A DNA stretch of 64,000 nt from Ophioderma brevispina (Eukaryota; Echinodermata; Ophiuroidea; Amphilepidida; Ophiodermatidae), in NCBI GenBank assembly GCA_023653785.1, contig JAMKCH010022464.1:62001-126000 (forward strand), in the 5' to 3' direction. The notes under the pieces were generated by a model, which was not told the DNA's origin, searched no databases, and saw only the letters and a list, made by a program, of their open reading frames with translations. This document shows positions 56,001 through 58,201 of this stretch, piece after piece (position 1 is the stretch's first letter; each line of letters opens with the position of its first letter). The position numbers and the translations under genes were made by a program.

Positions 56001-57088
56001 ACCATCCTTGTGGATTATTTTAGCAAAAAGGGAAACGTGAAGGAGATAGCTACATCCACCAGATTAGGGTAGGCATCAAGTCACGGGGTAGGGGTGATTG
56101 CCAACCACAATACATTTAAACAAAATCTTTTAAAACATATGGCTCTAAAAACTGTGTTTTTAGATAAAAATAGCCATTTGCCATCATTTAAACCTGAAAA
56201 CCGCATGATAATCAAATATTTCTACCTTTTTGGTGCAAAATTGCTTTTGCCTACGATATATTGACAATATTGCGAATCTGGAATTTATGTAACATTGTGA
56301 CACCATACTGTATGTTGGTACTAATTGGTATTGAGGAAAAGGACCATCGCTATCCACTGGTACAAATCATAGGGCATCATTGGAGCTTTTTGTAACAATG
56401 TAACCACCACCCTGTTAAACCATGTTACAAAAAAAGGCTTGGTTAAGATGGAGTTAAAGAGGCTATGAGGCCTTTCCAGAAAAAGATCCCCCATTTTTTG
56501 AAATGTTTTTACCAATTACCAATGTAATAGATCACACCTGAGGGGAATAAGCTGAAATTATGTCTTTGTGTTATCACAATATAAATGATTTAGAATTTCT
56601 ATCGTTGCACACAGGAAATCGAATCATGCGCATTTCCATAGGGCTGAATAGGAAAGCCGTCAAGTTCAAGGTTTTGGTTTTCTTTTCTACTTTTTTGTCC
56701 AACAAACCTTAGAAATGTACCTGGTAAGTGTTCTACAACCAATCATTTGGAGAAATTTGAATCCTCACAAAATCTCCTCGTATCCCTTTATGATGGTGAT
56801 GATGATTATGATGAAGATCATAATGACAATAGCAATGGTGATGACAATGATGATAGTGATATGGTGATGGGATATAGAAGTTTGGACATGGCAATGATGA
56901 AGATGACACAGATGATGATGACACAGATGATGATTATGATTAATAATAATGACATTGATAGAAATGATTACTATGATATTTGTGTTACCACTGCTAGTTT
57001 CATTGTTAAAACAACCAATGTTTTCTTTTCAGCTTTGAGATCAAAACCTGCTTTACATATGGAGGAAGAGATGTTCCAAGCTCTCTAG
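7947..57088 (+). CDS. Integrin alpha subunit gene, partial (six visible exons)
   Basis: Integrin alpha subunits pair with a beta subunit at the plasma membrane and bind extracellular matrix or cell-surface ligands through a seven-bladed FG-GAP beta-propeller. Seen here: six exons separated by canonical GT-AG introns of about 2.3, 19.8, 16.8, 7.8 and 2.0 kb. Joined, they read through two FG-GAP calcium loops (DMDKDGFND and DMDNNAYID), the blade motifs FAVGAPYDGEDG, AVYIYHG and LLVGAY, the propeller-thigh junction (LL-R, RPVIT) and the first thigh strand (CFTYGGRDVP). No signal peptide, calf domain or transmembrane exon is in the window, so both ends are missing. AVYIYHG and the LLR-RPVIT junction resemble the ITGA4/ITGA9 group. 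GAPYD plus IYHG also occurs in the laminin-receptor (PS1-like) group, so I do not choose a subfamily. Exon five carries indels (see its own entry). Confidence 0.9.
8484..8645. mobile_element. 162-bp hAT-type MITE with 8-bp target duplication
   Basis: The termini CAGTGGCGGATTTAAG and CTTAAATCCGCCACTG are exact inverted repeats. The element is flanked on both sides by CTACAATT (8476-8483 and 8646-8653). An 8-bp duplication with CAG...CTG ends is characteristic of hAT transposons. It contains subterminal AGGGCCCT motifs and no coding capacity. It lies in the integrin intron after the first visible exon. Confidence 0.9.
8924..9828. mobile_element. 905-bp fold-back element
   Basis: GGTATCCTGAAA at the left end is mirrored by TTTCAGGATACC at the right. 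Imperfect arms extend over most of the length, including GGTAGCTATA/TATAGCTACC, CCTTATTTTAATCC/GGATTAAAATAAGG and TTGTACAGGGGTC/GACCCCTGTACAA. Interior blocks recur in the element at 17490, so this is a family. Non-coding. Confidence 0.8.
9829..10385. other. Intron, nothing recognised
   Basis: Unique-looking AT-rich sequence between the fold-back element and the exon at 10386. Confidence 0.4.
10386..10483 (+). CDS. Integrin alpha exon: FG-GAP blade end
   Basis: 98-nt exon after the acceptor TTGATGTAG, starting with the last two bases of the split Asp codon and ending at CCAGCTCAG|GTTAGT in phase 0. The peptide reads (D)FAVGAPYDGEDG, then GAVYIYHGRRKG and MRISPAQ. D-x-AVGAP and V-YIYHG are the classic second half of an FG-GAP repeat. 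It follows the preceding exon in frame with no stop. The intron that follows is about 19.8 kb and packed with transposable elements. Confidence 0.9.
10569..11913. mobile_element. Tc1/mariner-type non-autonomous element, about 1.35 kb, with nested insert
   Basis: The termini TACAGAGTGGTCCAAAAAAA and its inverted match (ending TCTGTA at 11913) are flanked by TA on both sides (10567-10568 and 11914-11915). Long imperfect arms continue inward: the left arm is 10569-10673 plus about 11165-11276, and the right arm is about 11704-11913. The left arm is interrupted at ATTTATTAACTACA, so a second element has inserted there. No transposase frame is present. Confidence 0.8.
10674..11165. mobile_element. 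Insert nested in the left arm of the mariner-type element
   Basis: It begins with a strong hairpin (about 10674-10865) whose arms contain AAAGGTATGATTTT and GGAACCGGTACTCTCTTTA with their complements. A second palindrome follows near 11093-11122 (GGGTTCAATT/AATTGAACCC). The open frame running through the hairpin is an artefact of the palindrome. Boundaries come from comparing the interrupted arm with the intact right arm. Confidence 0.6.
12110..12412 (+). repeat. Tandem repeat, about 90-bp unit, roughly three copies
   Basis: The recurring blocks are GTGTCCATTGCCTAAAG, GCGCTTTCCATTTCTGTC and TATTCATGGCCTGTCTTG. The two central copies are nearly identical and the outer ones degenerate. Non-coding. 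Confidence 0.8.
12973..14108 (+). repeat. Four spaced copies of a TTTTCCGTTAAA...GTCCTCTCCAGAAC motif
   Basis: Copies lie at about 12973-13010, 13163-13193, 13337-13368 and 14080-14108. Each pairs a GTTAAA-type block (GTAACA in the last) with (T/G)GTCC(T/C)CTCCAGAA after 7-12 bases. The sequence between copies is AT-rich and not obviously repeated, so this is a dispersed motif or a heavily eroded tandem array. Confidence 0.6.
14109..15200. other. Intron, nothing recognised
   Basis: AT-rich. No convincing frames or repeats apart from isolated homopolymers. Confidence 0.35.
15287..17320. pseudogene. Non-LTR retrotransposon remnant (RTE/CFDP2-like), internally inverted
   Basis: The - strand piece (15796 down to about 15345) encodes the linker before the reverse transcriptase: KLSYDALKSVYGPQ, then FLSDDGTTLLIDKEEIL and RWAEQFNMVLNHPS. 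The + strand piece from about 15797 picks up exactly where that protein would continue: SGKAPGPDAIPAEIYKAG, the TNGVKQGSVL region, the catalytic motif DFLFADDC (about 16494-16517), VDKFTYLGNTF, and LRWAGHVTRMPH near 17030. Frameshifts and stops break the frame, and the endonuclease domain is absent. The two halves of one polyprotein therefore lie head to head, so the linker segment was inverted during or after insertion. The family (endonuclease-RT similar to craniofacial-development-protein-2-like LINEs) is recognised from these motifs. The clade name is less certain. Confidence 0.88.
17490..18231. mobile_element. 742-bp fold-back element related to that at 8924
   Basis: AGTACAAAAGGTTTGAGTGA at the left is mirrored by TCACTCAAACCTTTGTACT at the right. 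CAGACTGACAG and its complement follow on each arm. Interior segments (AAAATAAGGAATAGTTTT, TTGTACAGGGGT, AACATGGTATACTTTTC) match the 8924-9828 element. Non-coding. Confidence 0.75.
18232..18828. other. Intron, nothing recognised
   Basis: AT-rich sequence with a tandem GGAAACATTTGGAAACAT near 18483 and nothing else assignable. Confidence 0.35.
18829..19035 (+). repeat. Left copy of a 5.8-kb-spaced inverted repeat
   Basis: Starts CTGGGGATCACTTACTTCCT and shows AACCAGGAAAAGCT, GTGCACATTATTTAGAA and AATGTCAACTCAATTTA in order. All of these recur in reverse complement at 24385-24604. The pair either bounds one large element or is two inverted copies of a shorter one. The outer edges coincide at CTGGGGAT. 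Confidence 0.75.
19293..19607 (+). repeat. Two-copy tandem repeat, about 167-bp unit
   Basis: Both copies carry CGGTTAACCTTTT, AATGCTCTGC, GATTTACTTC, TAGGATGATA, AGTGAGGTGCC and TTATGTGTAGCTTTTGGC followed by TGCATATTCATGAAT. Non-coding. Confidence 0.85.
20585..21415 (+). repeat. T-rich low-complexity block
   Basis: About 830 bp of TTTATT-type sequence. The Phe/Ile/Leu-rich open frames on the + strand look like membrane proteins but reflect base composition only. Confidence 0.8.
21425..21850 (+). pseudogene. CR1/L2-like LINE fragment, C-terminal part of the RT protein
   Basis: The + strand translation, over two frames, reads KSLGFIQRN, then LVDPILEYGNAAWDPYQ and HLENVPRRAADSLLGNF. The order LGF-RN, P-LEY-WDP, LE-VQRRAA-(F/V) is the post-catalytic tail of CR1/Jockey-group reverse transcriptases. 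It has no active site and several stops, so it is a dead remnant. Confidence 0.75.
21851..22800. other. Intron, nothing recognised
   Basis: AT-rich with no supported frame or repeat. This includes the sequence just downstream of the LINE fragment, where a target site duplication could not be found. Confidence 0.35.
22801..23460 (+). repeat. G-rich minisatellite (GGGGTGCGTCGGG-like)
   Basis: Two blocks (about 22801-22985 and 23240-23460) of degenerate GGGTGGGGTG(C/T)GTCGGG units flank a unique segment. The Gly/Arg/Val-rich frames across it are compositional. Confidence 0.75.
23086..23275 (+). CDS. Possible orphan exon or decayed coding fragment
   Basis: After a good acceptor (CTGTCTGTCACCTTTAG) one frame stays open from HAQSVLVHPEGPSFPP through TSSPWDFATEREAPKL to WENEGPSRWP and beyond, with balanced composition unlike the G-rich repeats on either side. 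I do not recognise the product. It could be an exon of another transcript, a captured fragment, or chance. Confidence 0.2.
23461..23800 (+). repeat. Minisatellite of GTGACC(C/T)-type units
   Basis: A degenerate tandem of TTTGTGACCCCATGTGACC with variants, about 340 bp. Non-coding. Confidence 0.85.
24385..24604 (-). repeat. Right copy of the inverted repeat paired with 18829
   Basis: The reverse complement of 18829-19035 with scattered substitutions. It ends TTATCCCCAG at 24604, mirroring CTGGGGAT at the left copy. Between the copies lie the tandem repeat, the T-rich block, the CR1-like fragment and the minisatellites, none of which encodes a transposase. Confidence 0.75.
24690..24870 (+). 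pseudogene. LINE 3' end with C2H2-like zinc finger
   Basis: The frame ends ECPVCHRLAQIGLISHMRTH, then K-T-stop. CxxC-(x)n-IGLxSHxRxH is the zinc finger found at the C-terminus of CFDP2/RTE-like LINE polyproteins. It is followed by TGGTCATCTTCATCA, a typical 3' UTR start for that family. Only the last few dozen codons are kept. It is the same orientation as the RT part at 15.8-17.3 kb but not contiguous with it. Confidence 0.65.
25555..25800 (-). repeat. Copy of a dispersed repeat, inverted relative to 29605-29822
   Basis: Shares, in reverse complement, GTGCACTTTGTGATAAAAG, GGAAAATTT, the GCGCTTTCAAAATGGCC-like block and the TTTCAGGATCATCTGA-like block with 29605-29822. Confidence 0.65.
25825..26181. 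mobile_element. 357-bp MITE with TA target duplication
   Basis: The ends TACTCCTGTGCAAAA and (T)TTTGCACAGGAGTA are inverted repeats flanked by TA on both sides (25823-25824 and 26182-26183). This is consistent with a Tc1/mariner-type non-autonomous element. Confidence 0.75.
26733..26991. mobile_element. 259-bp MITE with about 46-bp terminal inverted repeats
   Basis: AGAATGGTAGACGCAAAAAC at the left and GTTTGCGTCTACCATTCT at the right. The arms continue through CAAACAAACGAGTTAAC and its complement. The interior (about 26820-26940) recurs as a direct copy at 27265-27380. Confidence 0.8.
27265..27380 (+). repeat. Diverged direct copy of the interior of the MITE at 26733
   Basis: Shared blocks are CGGATTGAAATGAAATA, TTTGGCTTTAAGA and TAGATTTTACAAAA(A)TGTTT. 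The terminal arms are not found here, so this looks like a fragment. Confidence 0.7.
27381..29604. other. Intron, nothing recognised
   Basis: Contains a 12-G run near 29041 followed by GCGCC motifs and several short frames with no support. Confidence 0.35.
29605..29822 (+). repeat. Dispersed repeat, partner of 25555-25800
   Basis: Includes ATCATCTGAAAATGTCATC, CCATTTGAAAATGCCCTC and CTTTTATCACAAAGTGCACAA. These match the reverse complement of the copy at 25.6 kb. Confidence 0.65.
29835..30205 (+). repeat. Left copy of an inverted pair flanking the integrin exon at 30262
   Basis: Contains CAGAGATTTCTAGATGAGGG, TGCTTGTCCATATACTAATC, the palindrome AAATTCCGGATCCGGAATTT, and TTATACACAGTATCCTATGG. 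The whole order recurs in reverse complement at 33255-33625. The copy ends about 60 bp before the exon. Confidence 0.8.
30262..30352 (+). CDS. Integrin alpha exon: last FG-GAP repeat, calcium loop
   Basis: 91-nt exon between the acceptor TTTCATCGCAG and the donor ATTG|GTAAGT, entering in phase 0 and leaving in phase 1. The peptide IVRPSDFGTSIG is followed by TFGYSLASGLDMDNNAYI. FGYS...G.DxDxN is the start of the last propeller repeat. As in the exon at 7947, the intron splits the last Asp of the calcium loop (G|AT). Two inverted copies of one repeat flank this exon, the nearer ending about 60 bp upstream. Confidence 0.9.
30505..30830 (+). repeat. Copy of a dispersed TTTACCGGAAGT repeat family
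   Basis: Matches 63565-63870 in direct orientation over ACCGGAAGTG, ATTATGAGCAAAAATGTGCC (as TTATGAGC here), TCGACCAATATT and CTTACAGATGGG(T/G)TTT. The first part also resembles the interior of the TTAA element at 46546. Confidence 0.7.
30831..32305. other. Intron, nothing recognised
   Basis: AT-rich sequence with G-rich patches near 31620-31690 and 31860. No coding support. Confidence 0.35.
32306..32615 (+). repeat. Two-copy tandem repeat, about 153-bp unit
   Basis: TTTTAGTAATGAGCCAATCA, ATTAATATGCATAAATGATG, ACAGTACATGGGTATTACTT and TTGGATATTGGGATCTGG occur twice in the same order. Divergence is low. Confidence 0.9.
33255..33625 (-). repeat. Right copy of the inverted pair flanking the exon at 30262
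   Basis: The reverse complement of 29835-30205, again centred on AAATTCCGGATCCGGAATTT. Together the two copies could pair in the pre-mRNA across the 91-nt exon and 3 kb of flanking intron. Confidence 0.8.
33766..33845 (+). repeat. 33-bp tandem repeat, 2.4 copies
   Basis: CCCTATC(T/C)GAGACC starts at 33766, 33799 and 33832. The units also share TTCAAATGGA. A 33-bp period is a multiple of 3, but no supported frame or gene context makes this coding. Confidence 0.85.
33925..34247 (+). mobile_element. tRNA-derived SINE
   Basis: The head carries a pol III A box (TGGTGTAACGGATAAAGCG, 33931-33949) and a B box (GTGAGTTCGGGCC, 33982-33994) at tRNA spacing. A body with TGTCCTTGGGCCAGATACTT follows. 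The tail GGCGTTATATAAATCTC with (ATT)n is like the LINE-derived ends of V-SINE/L2-tailed families. Length is about 320 bp. It looks mildly diverged, and the target duplication was not resolved. Confidence 0.8.
35066..35613 (+). repeat. First copy of a recent internal duplication
   Basis: 35066-35340 is apparently identical to 35634-35908, and 35502-35613 to 35915-36026. This first copy retains an extra 161 bp (35341-35501) with an inverted AGTTTGAGAATAGTTTC...TTGACCCAGA block and an ATATATC palindrome. Confidence 0.9.
35634..36026 (+). repeat. Second copy of the internal duplication, with internal deletion
   Basis: Joined to the first copy by a 20-base A run (about 35614-35633). It lacks the 161-bp segment. 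Near-identity implies a very recent event or two haplotypes collapsed into one assembly. Confidence 0.9.
36375..36665 (+). repeat. Copy of a dispersed repeat also found at 55210-55905
   Basis: Shared blocks are TATCCTAACATAT, GTCATTA(C)TGTCC, CGGACACTTA, the GCTATTCCTG(A)CAAATT block and CAAATATTTT. The copy at 55 kb is split by an inserted MITE. Confidence 0.65.
36666..37513. other. Intron, nothing recognised
   Basis: AT-rich, with a short GGGGGCGCGCGCCCC palindrome near 36802. Confidence 0.35.
37514..37700. repeat. DIRS left terminal region and inverted repeat
   Basis: It begins TCCCCTCTCCC with a CCCGGGGGAGAG palindrome. From about 37565 (AAGCCTGACTTATGCC, GGAATAGCAAATTACCTTC, ACTGGAAAGTT, GCACGCATCGG) it is the inverted repeat of 43815-43945. 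CCATTCAAGCCTGACTTATG is shared with the ICR. Confidence 0.85.
37803..37918. repeat. DIRS internal complementary region
   Basis: The first half (GGCTTGAATGGTAAGTATAC to GGGGGAGAGGGGA) is the reverse complement of the left terminus at 37514-37575. The second half (CACCTGCATCTCCTAG to GACTTATGCC) is the reverse complement of the right terminus at 43920-43969. The two parts abut. In DIRS replication models this region templates circularisation. Confidence 0.85.
38160..38520 (-). pseudogene. DIRS tyrosine recombinase, C-terminal part
   Basis: The - strand translation reads GPWCPVRALKFYLSKTQ, then (one frame over) the KPFRLASKM-type segment, then VRLTGTHIGAHDVRSQAAAQ and SIQDIMDAMGWACSSTF. AHDVR is the H-x-x-R box of tyrosine recombinases, and GW-SSTF-x-x-x-YLRD surrounds the active-site tyrosine. 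Here a TAA stop sits four codons before that tyrosine (YLRDV retained after the stop, near 38165-38185). The WCPVRAL-YL start is typical of the DIRS recombinase domain. Inactive. Confidence 0.85.
38500..38648 (+). pseudogene. RT catalytic segment in opposite orientation inside the DIRS element
   Basis: On the + strand, against the rest of the element, one frame reads FLRQRGHFVFVYLDDWLLTA, then SREQLQHSIAETVRIVSHLG and FVI. YLDD is the reverse-transcriptase active site. A frameshifted homologue of the same segment lies in the proper - orientation at about 39120-39290. This piece is therefore an extra, inverted copy placed between RNase H and recombinase. Confidence 0.85.
38650..38880 (-). pseudogene. 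DIRS RNase H fragment
   Basis: One - strand frame reads KHLINTLELWAVHLALRQTL, then VKGSHILVQCDNMSVVSHIN and KQG. INxLELxAVxLAL and LVxxDNxxVVxxINKQGG are the RNase H motifs of DIRS polyproteins. The catalytic E of LEL and D of CDN are kept, but a stop and frameshifts follow. Confidence 0.8.
38857..38983 (-). repeat. 63-bp tandem duplication within the DIRS body
   Basis: GTCCAAGTCGAAGTCT, ACCACCGTTGT and GGCTATGAGACCCAGTAGT occur twice in tandem (38857-38919 and 38920-38983) with a few indels. Confidence 0.9.
39105..39805 (-). pseudogene. DIRS reverse transcriptase, N-terminal and central part
   Basis: Reading across frames on the - strand gives LNQFIKPHPFKMESLAAVL, then a degraded DL-DAY-H-P segment, FYQFQCLPFGLSTAPRTFHR, and a frameshifted IFFFVI(P)-D-W-like segment at about 39120-39290. 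FQF-LPFGLSTAPR-F is the DIRS version of RT motif B'. At least three frame changes are needed, so the copy is dead. Confidence 0.85.
40200..40860 (-). pseudogene. DIRS gag, C-terminal half
   Basis: The - strand frame from 40854 reads MAAPFFTAVMLERGIPIQWP, then RPYVPLLFHFRRFCDML and WVERTLQALPDIEKKYFRP. It continues frameshifted into LARDGMRLANASLLTFAHLM and ERRDGTFTIYLAAYLRVNC. The alpha-helical LAxxGxRxANASLLTxxHL pattern fits the capsid-like part of DIRS gag proteins. Basic GRGR-type sequence is weak here. Interrupted by frameshifts near 40440 and 40250. Confidence 0.6.
41251..42513 (-). CDS. DIRS gag-like ORF with CxxC...HxxC motif and coding minisatellite
   Basis: 420-codon open frame starting MDFRLKDREEVAKPKQCSTC. 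CSTCGHFLSPADPHPTC is a zinc-knuckle-like motif common near the start of DIRS gag. The C-terminal third is made of EPRSPQEPL-like repeats encoded by a minisatellite, so it is probably expanded and not functional sequence. It overlaps another frame that reads the same minisatellite. The start is chosen because the zinc motif lies only 16 residues inside it. Confidence 0.6.
   Translation of the reverse strand: MDFRLKDREEVAKPKQCSTCGHFLSPADPHPTCIHTTARATERARSAGRTVHRSQMAEPPSDLKRHEEATAAEGDNTRITRARPDGPYHGSTTGVLSEFLPASKAGCNGAHHPAYGPYWKHESPETTLRIKQPWLYGKNTPQSPIQPRLYGTQVHCCISRRATDSPLPGYIVHPSVPTAAGSRSQVPLPLTPPGPADYLTAGPADTRTPRPPNPRSTPSNHHYHTAEAVGSRRKPRPQPPGSPQEPLQEPRSPHGSPQMPLGAEIQPQGSPQGRSESRDHRKVHRKSQLPGAEITTRITARSHSGSVTAARSLQEPLPEPRSPQKEPPGPRSPPGSPQEPFWRPVTAACHCNDPLPEPRSPQEALREPRSPQDHHLKSRSGSRDHHGSLQSPPEQTPTTRAADSRDPAVTAGTAATAGKP
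41340..41810 (-). repeat. Minisatellite within the DIRS gag region
   Basis: On the + strand the units read GGTGATCTCGGCTCCCGGAG followed by CGGCTCTTGC, about 30-45 bp each with variable length. About ten degenerate copies are present. Confidence 0.85.
42697..43200 (-). repeat. Tandem duplication in the DIRS 5' region, about 260-bp unit
   Basis: The two copies (about 42697-42955 and 42961-43200) share GTACTT(C/A)CGG, GGTTTCGGG, ATGGAACGAAA, CGGAAACCAAATG-like blocks and TCCAAAATGG. This upstream region between gag and the right terminal repeat may hold regulatory repeats. That role is an inference. Confidence 0.7.
43815..43969. repeat. DIRS right terminal inverted repeat
   Basis: The reverse complement of 37565-37700 with a few changes, including CCCCGATGCGTGCG, AACTTTCCAGTGGGTATTG, AAATTGCTATTCCG and GGCATAAGTCAG. 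The last 50 bp are also complementary to the second half of the ICR. Confidence 0.85.
44330..44525 (+). repeat. Short degenerate tandem repeat (GTTGYGAGCGT units)
   Basis: GTGAGCGTCTCC, GTTGTGAGCGTCCGC and GTTGCGAGCGTTTCTCC occur about 65 bp apart. TTTCACATAATGTCTGATCTG-like blocks (first 20 bases TTTCACATAATGTCTGATCT) lie between copies. Confidence 0.65.
44526..46545. other. Intron, nothing recognised
   Basis: Contains GC-rich GGGGGACACCCCCTCC near 45724. No supported coding frame. Confidence 0.35.
46546..46881. mobile_element. 336-bp MITE with TTAA target duplication (piggyBac-type)
   Basis: AGGTGCTTGTTCCGAT at the left and its exact complement at the right, flanked by TTAA (46542-46545 and 46882-46885). 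TTAA duplication is the hallmark of piggyBac elements. The interior starts like the dispersed ACCCGGAAGT family seen at 30505 and 63565. Non-coding. Confidence 0.85.
47151..47196 (+). CDS. Integrin alpha micro-exon: end of propeller
   Basis: 46-nt exon between CACCTACACAG and TTGAG|GTAAGG, phase 1 in and phase 2 out. It reads (D)LLVGAYNSSTAVLL(R). D-LLVGAY closes the last FG-GAP repeat, and AVLLR is the conserved strand before the thigh domain (compare the VLLRARPVI-type junction of ITGA9-like subunits). It is short but fully in phase with the exon at 30262, so I consider it secure. Confidence 0.85.
47361..47700 (+). repeat. Left copy of a long-spaced inverted repeat
   Basis: GACATGGGATGCTGTCAAAG, GGTTGTGTGGT, AAAATGGCCGCCATTT, ACCATATCTCAG and CCATTGGTGCAATCA are mirrored at 52620-52945. 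It lies about 165 bp after the integrin micro-exon. Confidence 0.75.
47701..52619. other. Intron between inverted copies, mostly unassigned
   Basis: Degenerate extra units of the flanking repeat (ATGGC(C/T)GCC with AATCAC-AA(A/T)) continue inward on both sides, to about 47860 and from about 52370. TTCTGGGACACCCTGTATA-type mariner ends (first 18 bases TCTGGGACACCCTGTATA) occur near 51978, and a variant near 52260, without matching left ends. Otherwise nothing is recognised. Confidence 0.4.
52620..52945 (-). repeat. Right copy of the inverted repeat paired with 47361
   Basis: The reverse complement of 47361-47700, with AAAATGGCCGCCATTT, TGAGATATGGT, ACCACACAACC and TTTGACAGCATTCCATGTC. Confidence 0.75.
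52946..54966. other. Intron, nothing recognised
   Basis: AT-rich. A pyrimidine-AG next to 53159 followed by a short open stretch was considered as the missing integrin exon, but its peptide does not fit. Confidence 0.35.
54967..55076 (+). pseudogene. Integrin alpha exon, start of thigh domain, frame-disrupted
   Basis: The segment lies between a TTGTCTATAG acceptor and an AGG|GTAAGT donor. It encodes integrin-like peptides in two frames: RPVIT in one, MTVAFTISPDAIE in the next, then LDNKQTDNFKW in the first frame again. RPVI..xxFxISPxxIxLDNK matches the start of integrin thigh domains well. The exon must enter in phase 2 and leave in phase 2, so its length should be a multiple of 3. It is 110 nt, consistent with a net loss of one base. 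Indels are implied near the G run at 54966-54970, near 54987 and near 55027. An alternative acceptor (CAG at 54979) restores phase but drops RPVI and then meets a stop at 55033. It is either assembly error, as a homopolymer is involved, or a real lesion. Confidence 0.65.
55349..55749. mobile_element. MITE of about 400 bp inserted in a dispersed repeat
   Basis: The arms of about 60 bp contain GGTCACGTTTGTGACCAAAA and TTTTTGGTCACAAATGTGG-like complements. TTGTCAAC and CTTTCAT/ATGAAAG are mirrored inward. Comparison with the uninterrupted copy at 36375-36665 shows the split. Confidence 0.75.
55906..56786. other. Intron, nothing recognised
   Basis: AT-rich, no repeats or frames supported. Confidence 0.35.
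56787..56955 (+). repeat. (GAT/GAC)n microsatellite
   Basis: Degenerate GATGATGAC repeats. The Asp/Asn-rich frame through it is compositional and is out of phase with the integrin exon just downstream. Confidence 0.9.
57033..57088 (+). CDS. Integrin alpha exon: thigh-domain strand
   Basis: 56-nt exon between the strong acceptor TTTTCTTTTCAG and the donor CTAG|GTAAGT, phase 2 in and phase 1 out. It reads FEIKTCFTYGGRDVPSSL. The pattern F-x-(I/V)-x-x-C-F-x-Y-x-G-x-x-VP is the conserved early strand of the integrin thigh domain. A longer open frame that starts in the GAT microsatellite upstream crosses this exon in another frame and is not coding. No following exon was found before 64000, although the donor is intact. 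Confidence 0.82.
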
Positions 57089-57409
57089 GTAAGTTACAAA
57101 GTGTGTACTCTCTTAAAATGAAAGAGTGAAAAATCACTCTGAATTTCGGAGTAATTTTAAATTAACTCTAATCGAGTGGCTTTTAGCTCTAAAAGAGCGA
57201 GAAATGCAGCCTGACACCTTAACTCGAGGGTTAACCGAGCTCACTCTGTTACCGAGTGGCTCAAAATGCCACTTTTCTTTGGAGTGAAGCCCACTCTGAA
57301 CTCTTATCGAGCGGCTTTTAGCTCTAAAAGAGTGAGAAAATACTCTTTTTCGGAGTGAACTAATAGCCAATCAGAACCGCCGCAAATCGTGTGATTATTT
57401 TCGAACAAC

Positions 57410-57491
57410 ATGGCGGATGAGTTAGGCGAGACCGTCAGCAAATGGTTGACCGAAGTTGAAATTAGTGAAGAAATCATAGAGATCTTTATGG
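57410..57491 (+). CDS. Possible captured first exon, SAM-domain-like N-terminus
   Basis: ATG in a good context (CAACATGGCG) opens 27 codons: MADELGETVSKWLTEVEISE, then EIIEIFM, ending at ATGG|GTGAGT in phase 1. Acidic start, then VSKWL and EEIIEIF, resembles helix 1-2 of sterile alpha motif (SAM) domains in proteins of the MADE-V-x-WL type. A CCAATCAGA box lies about 45 bp upstream. It sits wholly inside the TA-flanked element. No downstream exon was found in the element, so it would need to splice to a host exon or is a fragment. The similarity is by eye only. Confidence 0.4.
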
Positions 57492-57627
57492 GTGAGTATA
57501 TTGTATGTGTCGGTCACAATTCATAGCATTTACAAAGTGTGGAGAAGCATTAAATGTTATTTACTGTAACATCACTCGTAAATACAGTAGTCTGCGCCAG
57601 GCTAGGCCAGGCCTGCGATGTACAAAA

Positions 57628-57725
57628 TGCACAATCATGCATGTCACGGGCATGCATGCCATGATCATGCATGTCATGCATGCCACAATCGTGCATGTCA
57701 CACTGAATCATGCCAATGATGCGCC
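57628..57725 (+). repeat. ATGCATG-rich simple repeat
   Basis: Repeated CATGCATGTCA and CATGCATGCCA words over about 100 bp. Confidence 0.85.
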
Positions 57726-57736
57726 ACAATATTAAG

Positions 57737-57890
57737 GGTTGGTACATTTACTGACCCCACTTTGCCTGACATGACTCAGAATTGAGCAGCCTTTACGGAA
57801 TAAAGTGCATGTGATACTGTGCTTTATTCCTTAAAGGCTGCTAAATTCTGAGTCGTGTCGGGCAAAGTGGGGTTAGTAAATGTACCAACC
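57737..57890. mobile_element. 154-bp hairpin MITE, sibling of that at 436
   Basis: GGTTGGTACATTTACTGACC is mirrored at the right end by GGTTAGTAAATGTACCAACC. CCCCACTTTGCC(T/C)GACA is mirrored further in. Its core GAGCAGCCTTTACGGAATAA resembles the core of the element at 436 (CAGCAGACTTTAACGGAATA). It is nested in the TA-flanked element. The target duplication is not clear. Confidence 0.75.
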
Positions 57891-58201
57891 TATTCATTCA
57901 TGTCACGATGCTATGAATTATGACCTACACATACAATACTCACCAAACAAACAAAATTCACAAAGAATCACAACTCCAAAAAAGTGAATTGGCTAGTTCA
58001 CGCTTCCCCCCCACAGCTCTAAAAGAGTGACTATTCACTCTAAAAAGGAGTGATCACTTCACTCTTTGCTTAGAGTTATTTTTTTCACTCTTTATTTAGA
58101 GTGGATCTCACTCTAAAAGATGCGTCACTCAGCTGGCTCTTTTTTGGAGTGAGATTTCACTCTTTTAGAGTGGTTTTCCACTCTTTCGTTTTAAGAGAGT
58201 A

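Larger units (their letters stand above)
57108..58199. mobile_element. 1.1-kb TA-flanked element with CTCTCTTAAAAYGAAAGAGTG ends
   Basis: The left end CTCTCTTAAAATGAAAGAGT and the right end reading CACTCTTTCGTTTTAAGAGA(G) are inverted repeats with one mismatch. TA is on both outer sides (57106-57107 and 58200-58201). Subterminal regions are filled with CTCTAAAAGAGTG palindromes in both arms. The element begins 19 bp after the integrin exon donor. It carries an exon-like ORF start (57410), an ATGCATG simple repeat and another palindromic MITE. The TA duplication suggests Tc1/mariner or a similar superfamily. Confidence 0.85.

Noticed and set aside
56747..57088. Asp-rich open frame running into the integrin exon
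   Set aside because: The first part is a GAT microsatellite, and the frame across the exon is not the integrin frame. The exon has its own acceptor and correct phase.
57135..58180. Regularly spaced CTCTAAAAGAGTG repeats as a CRISPR-like array
   Set aside because: The repeats are short palindromes of varying orientation and spacing inside a eukaryotic transposon, with no spacers of constant length and no cas genes.
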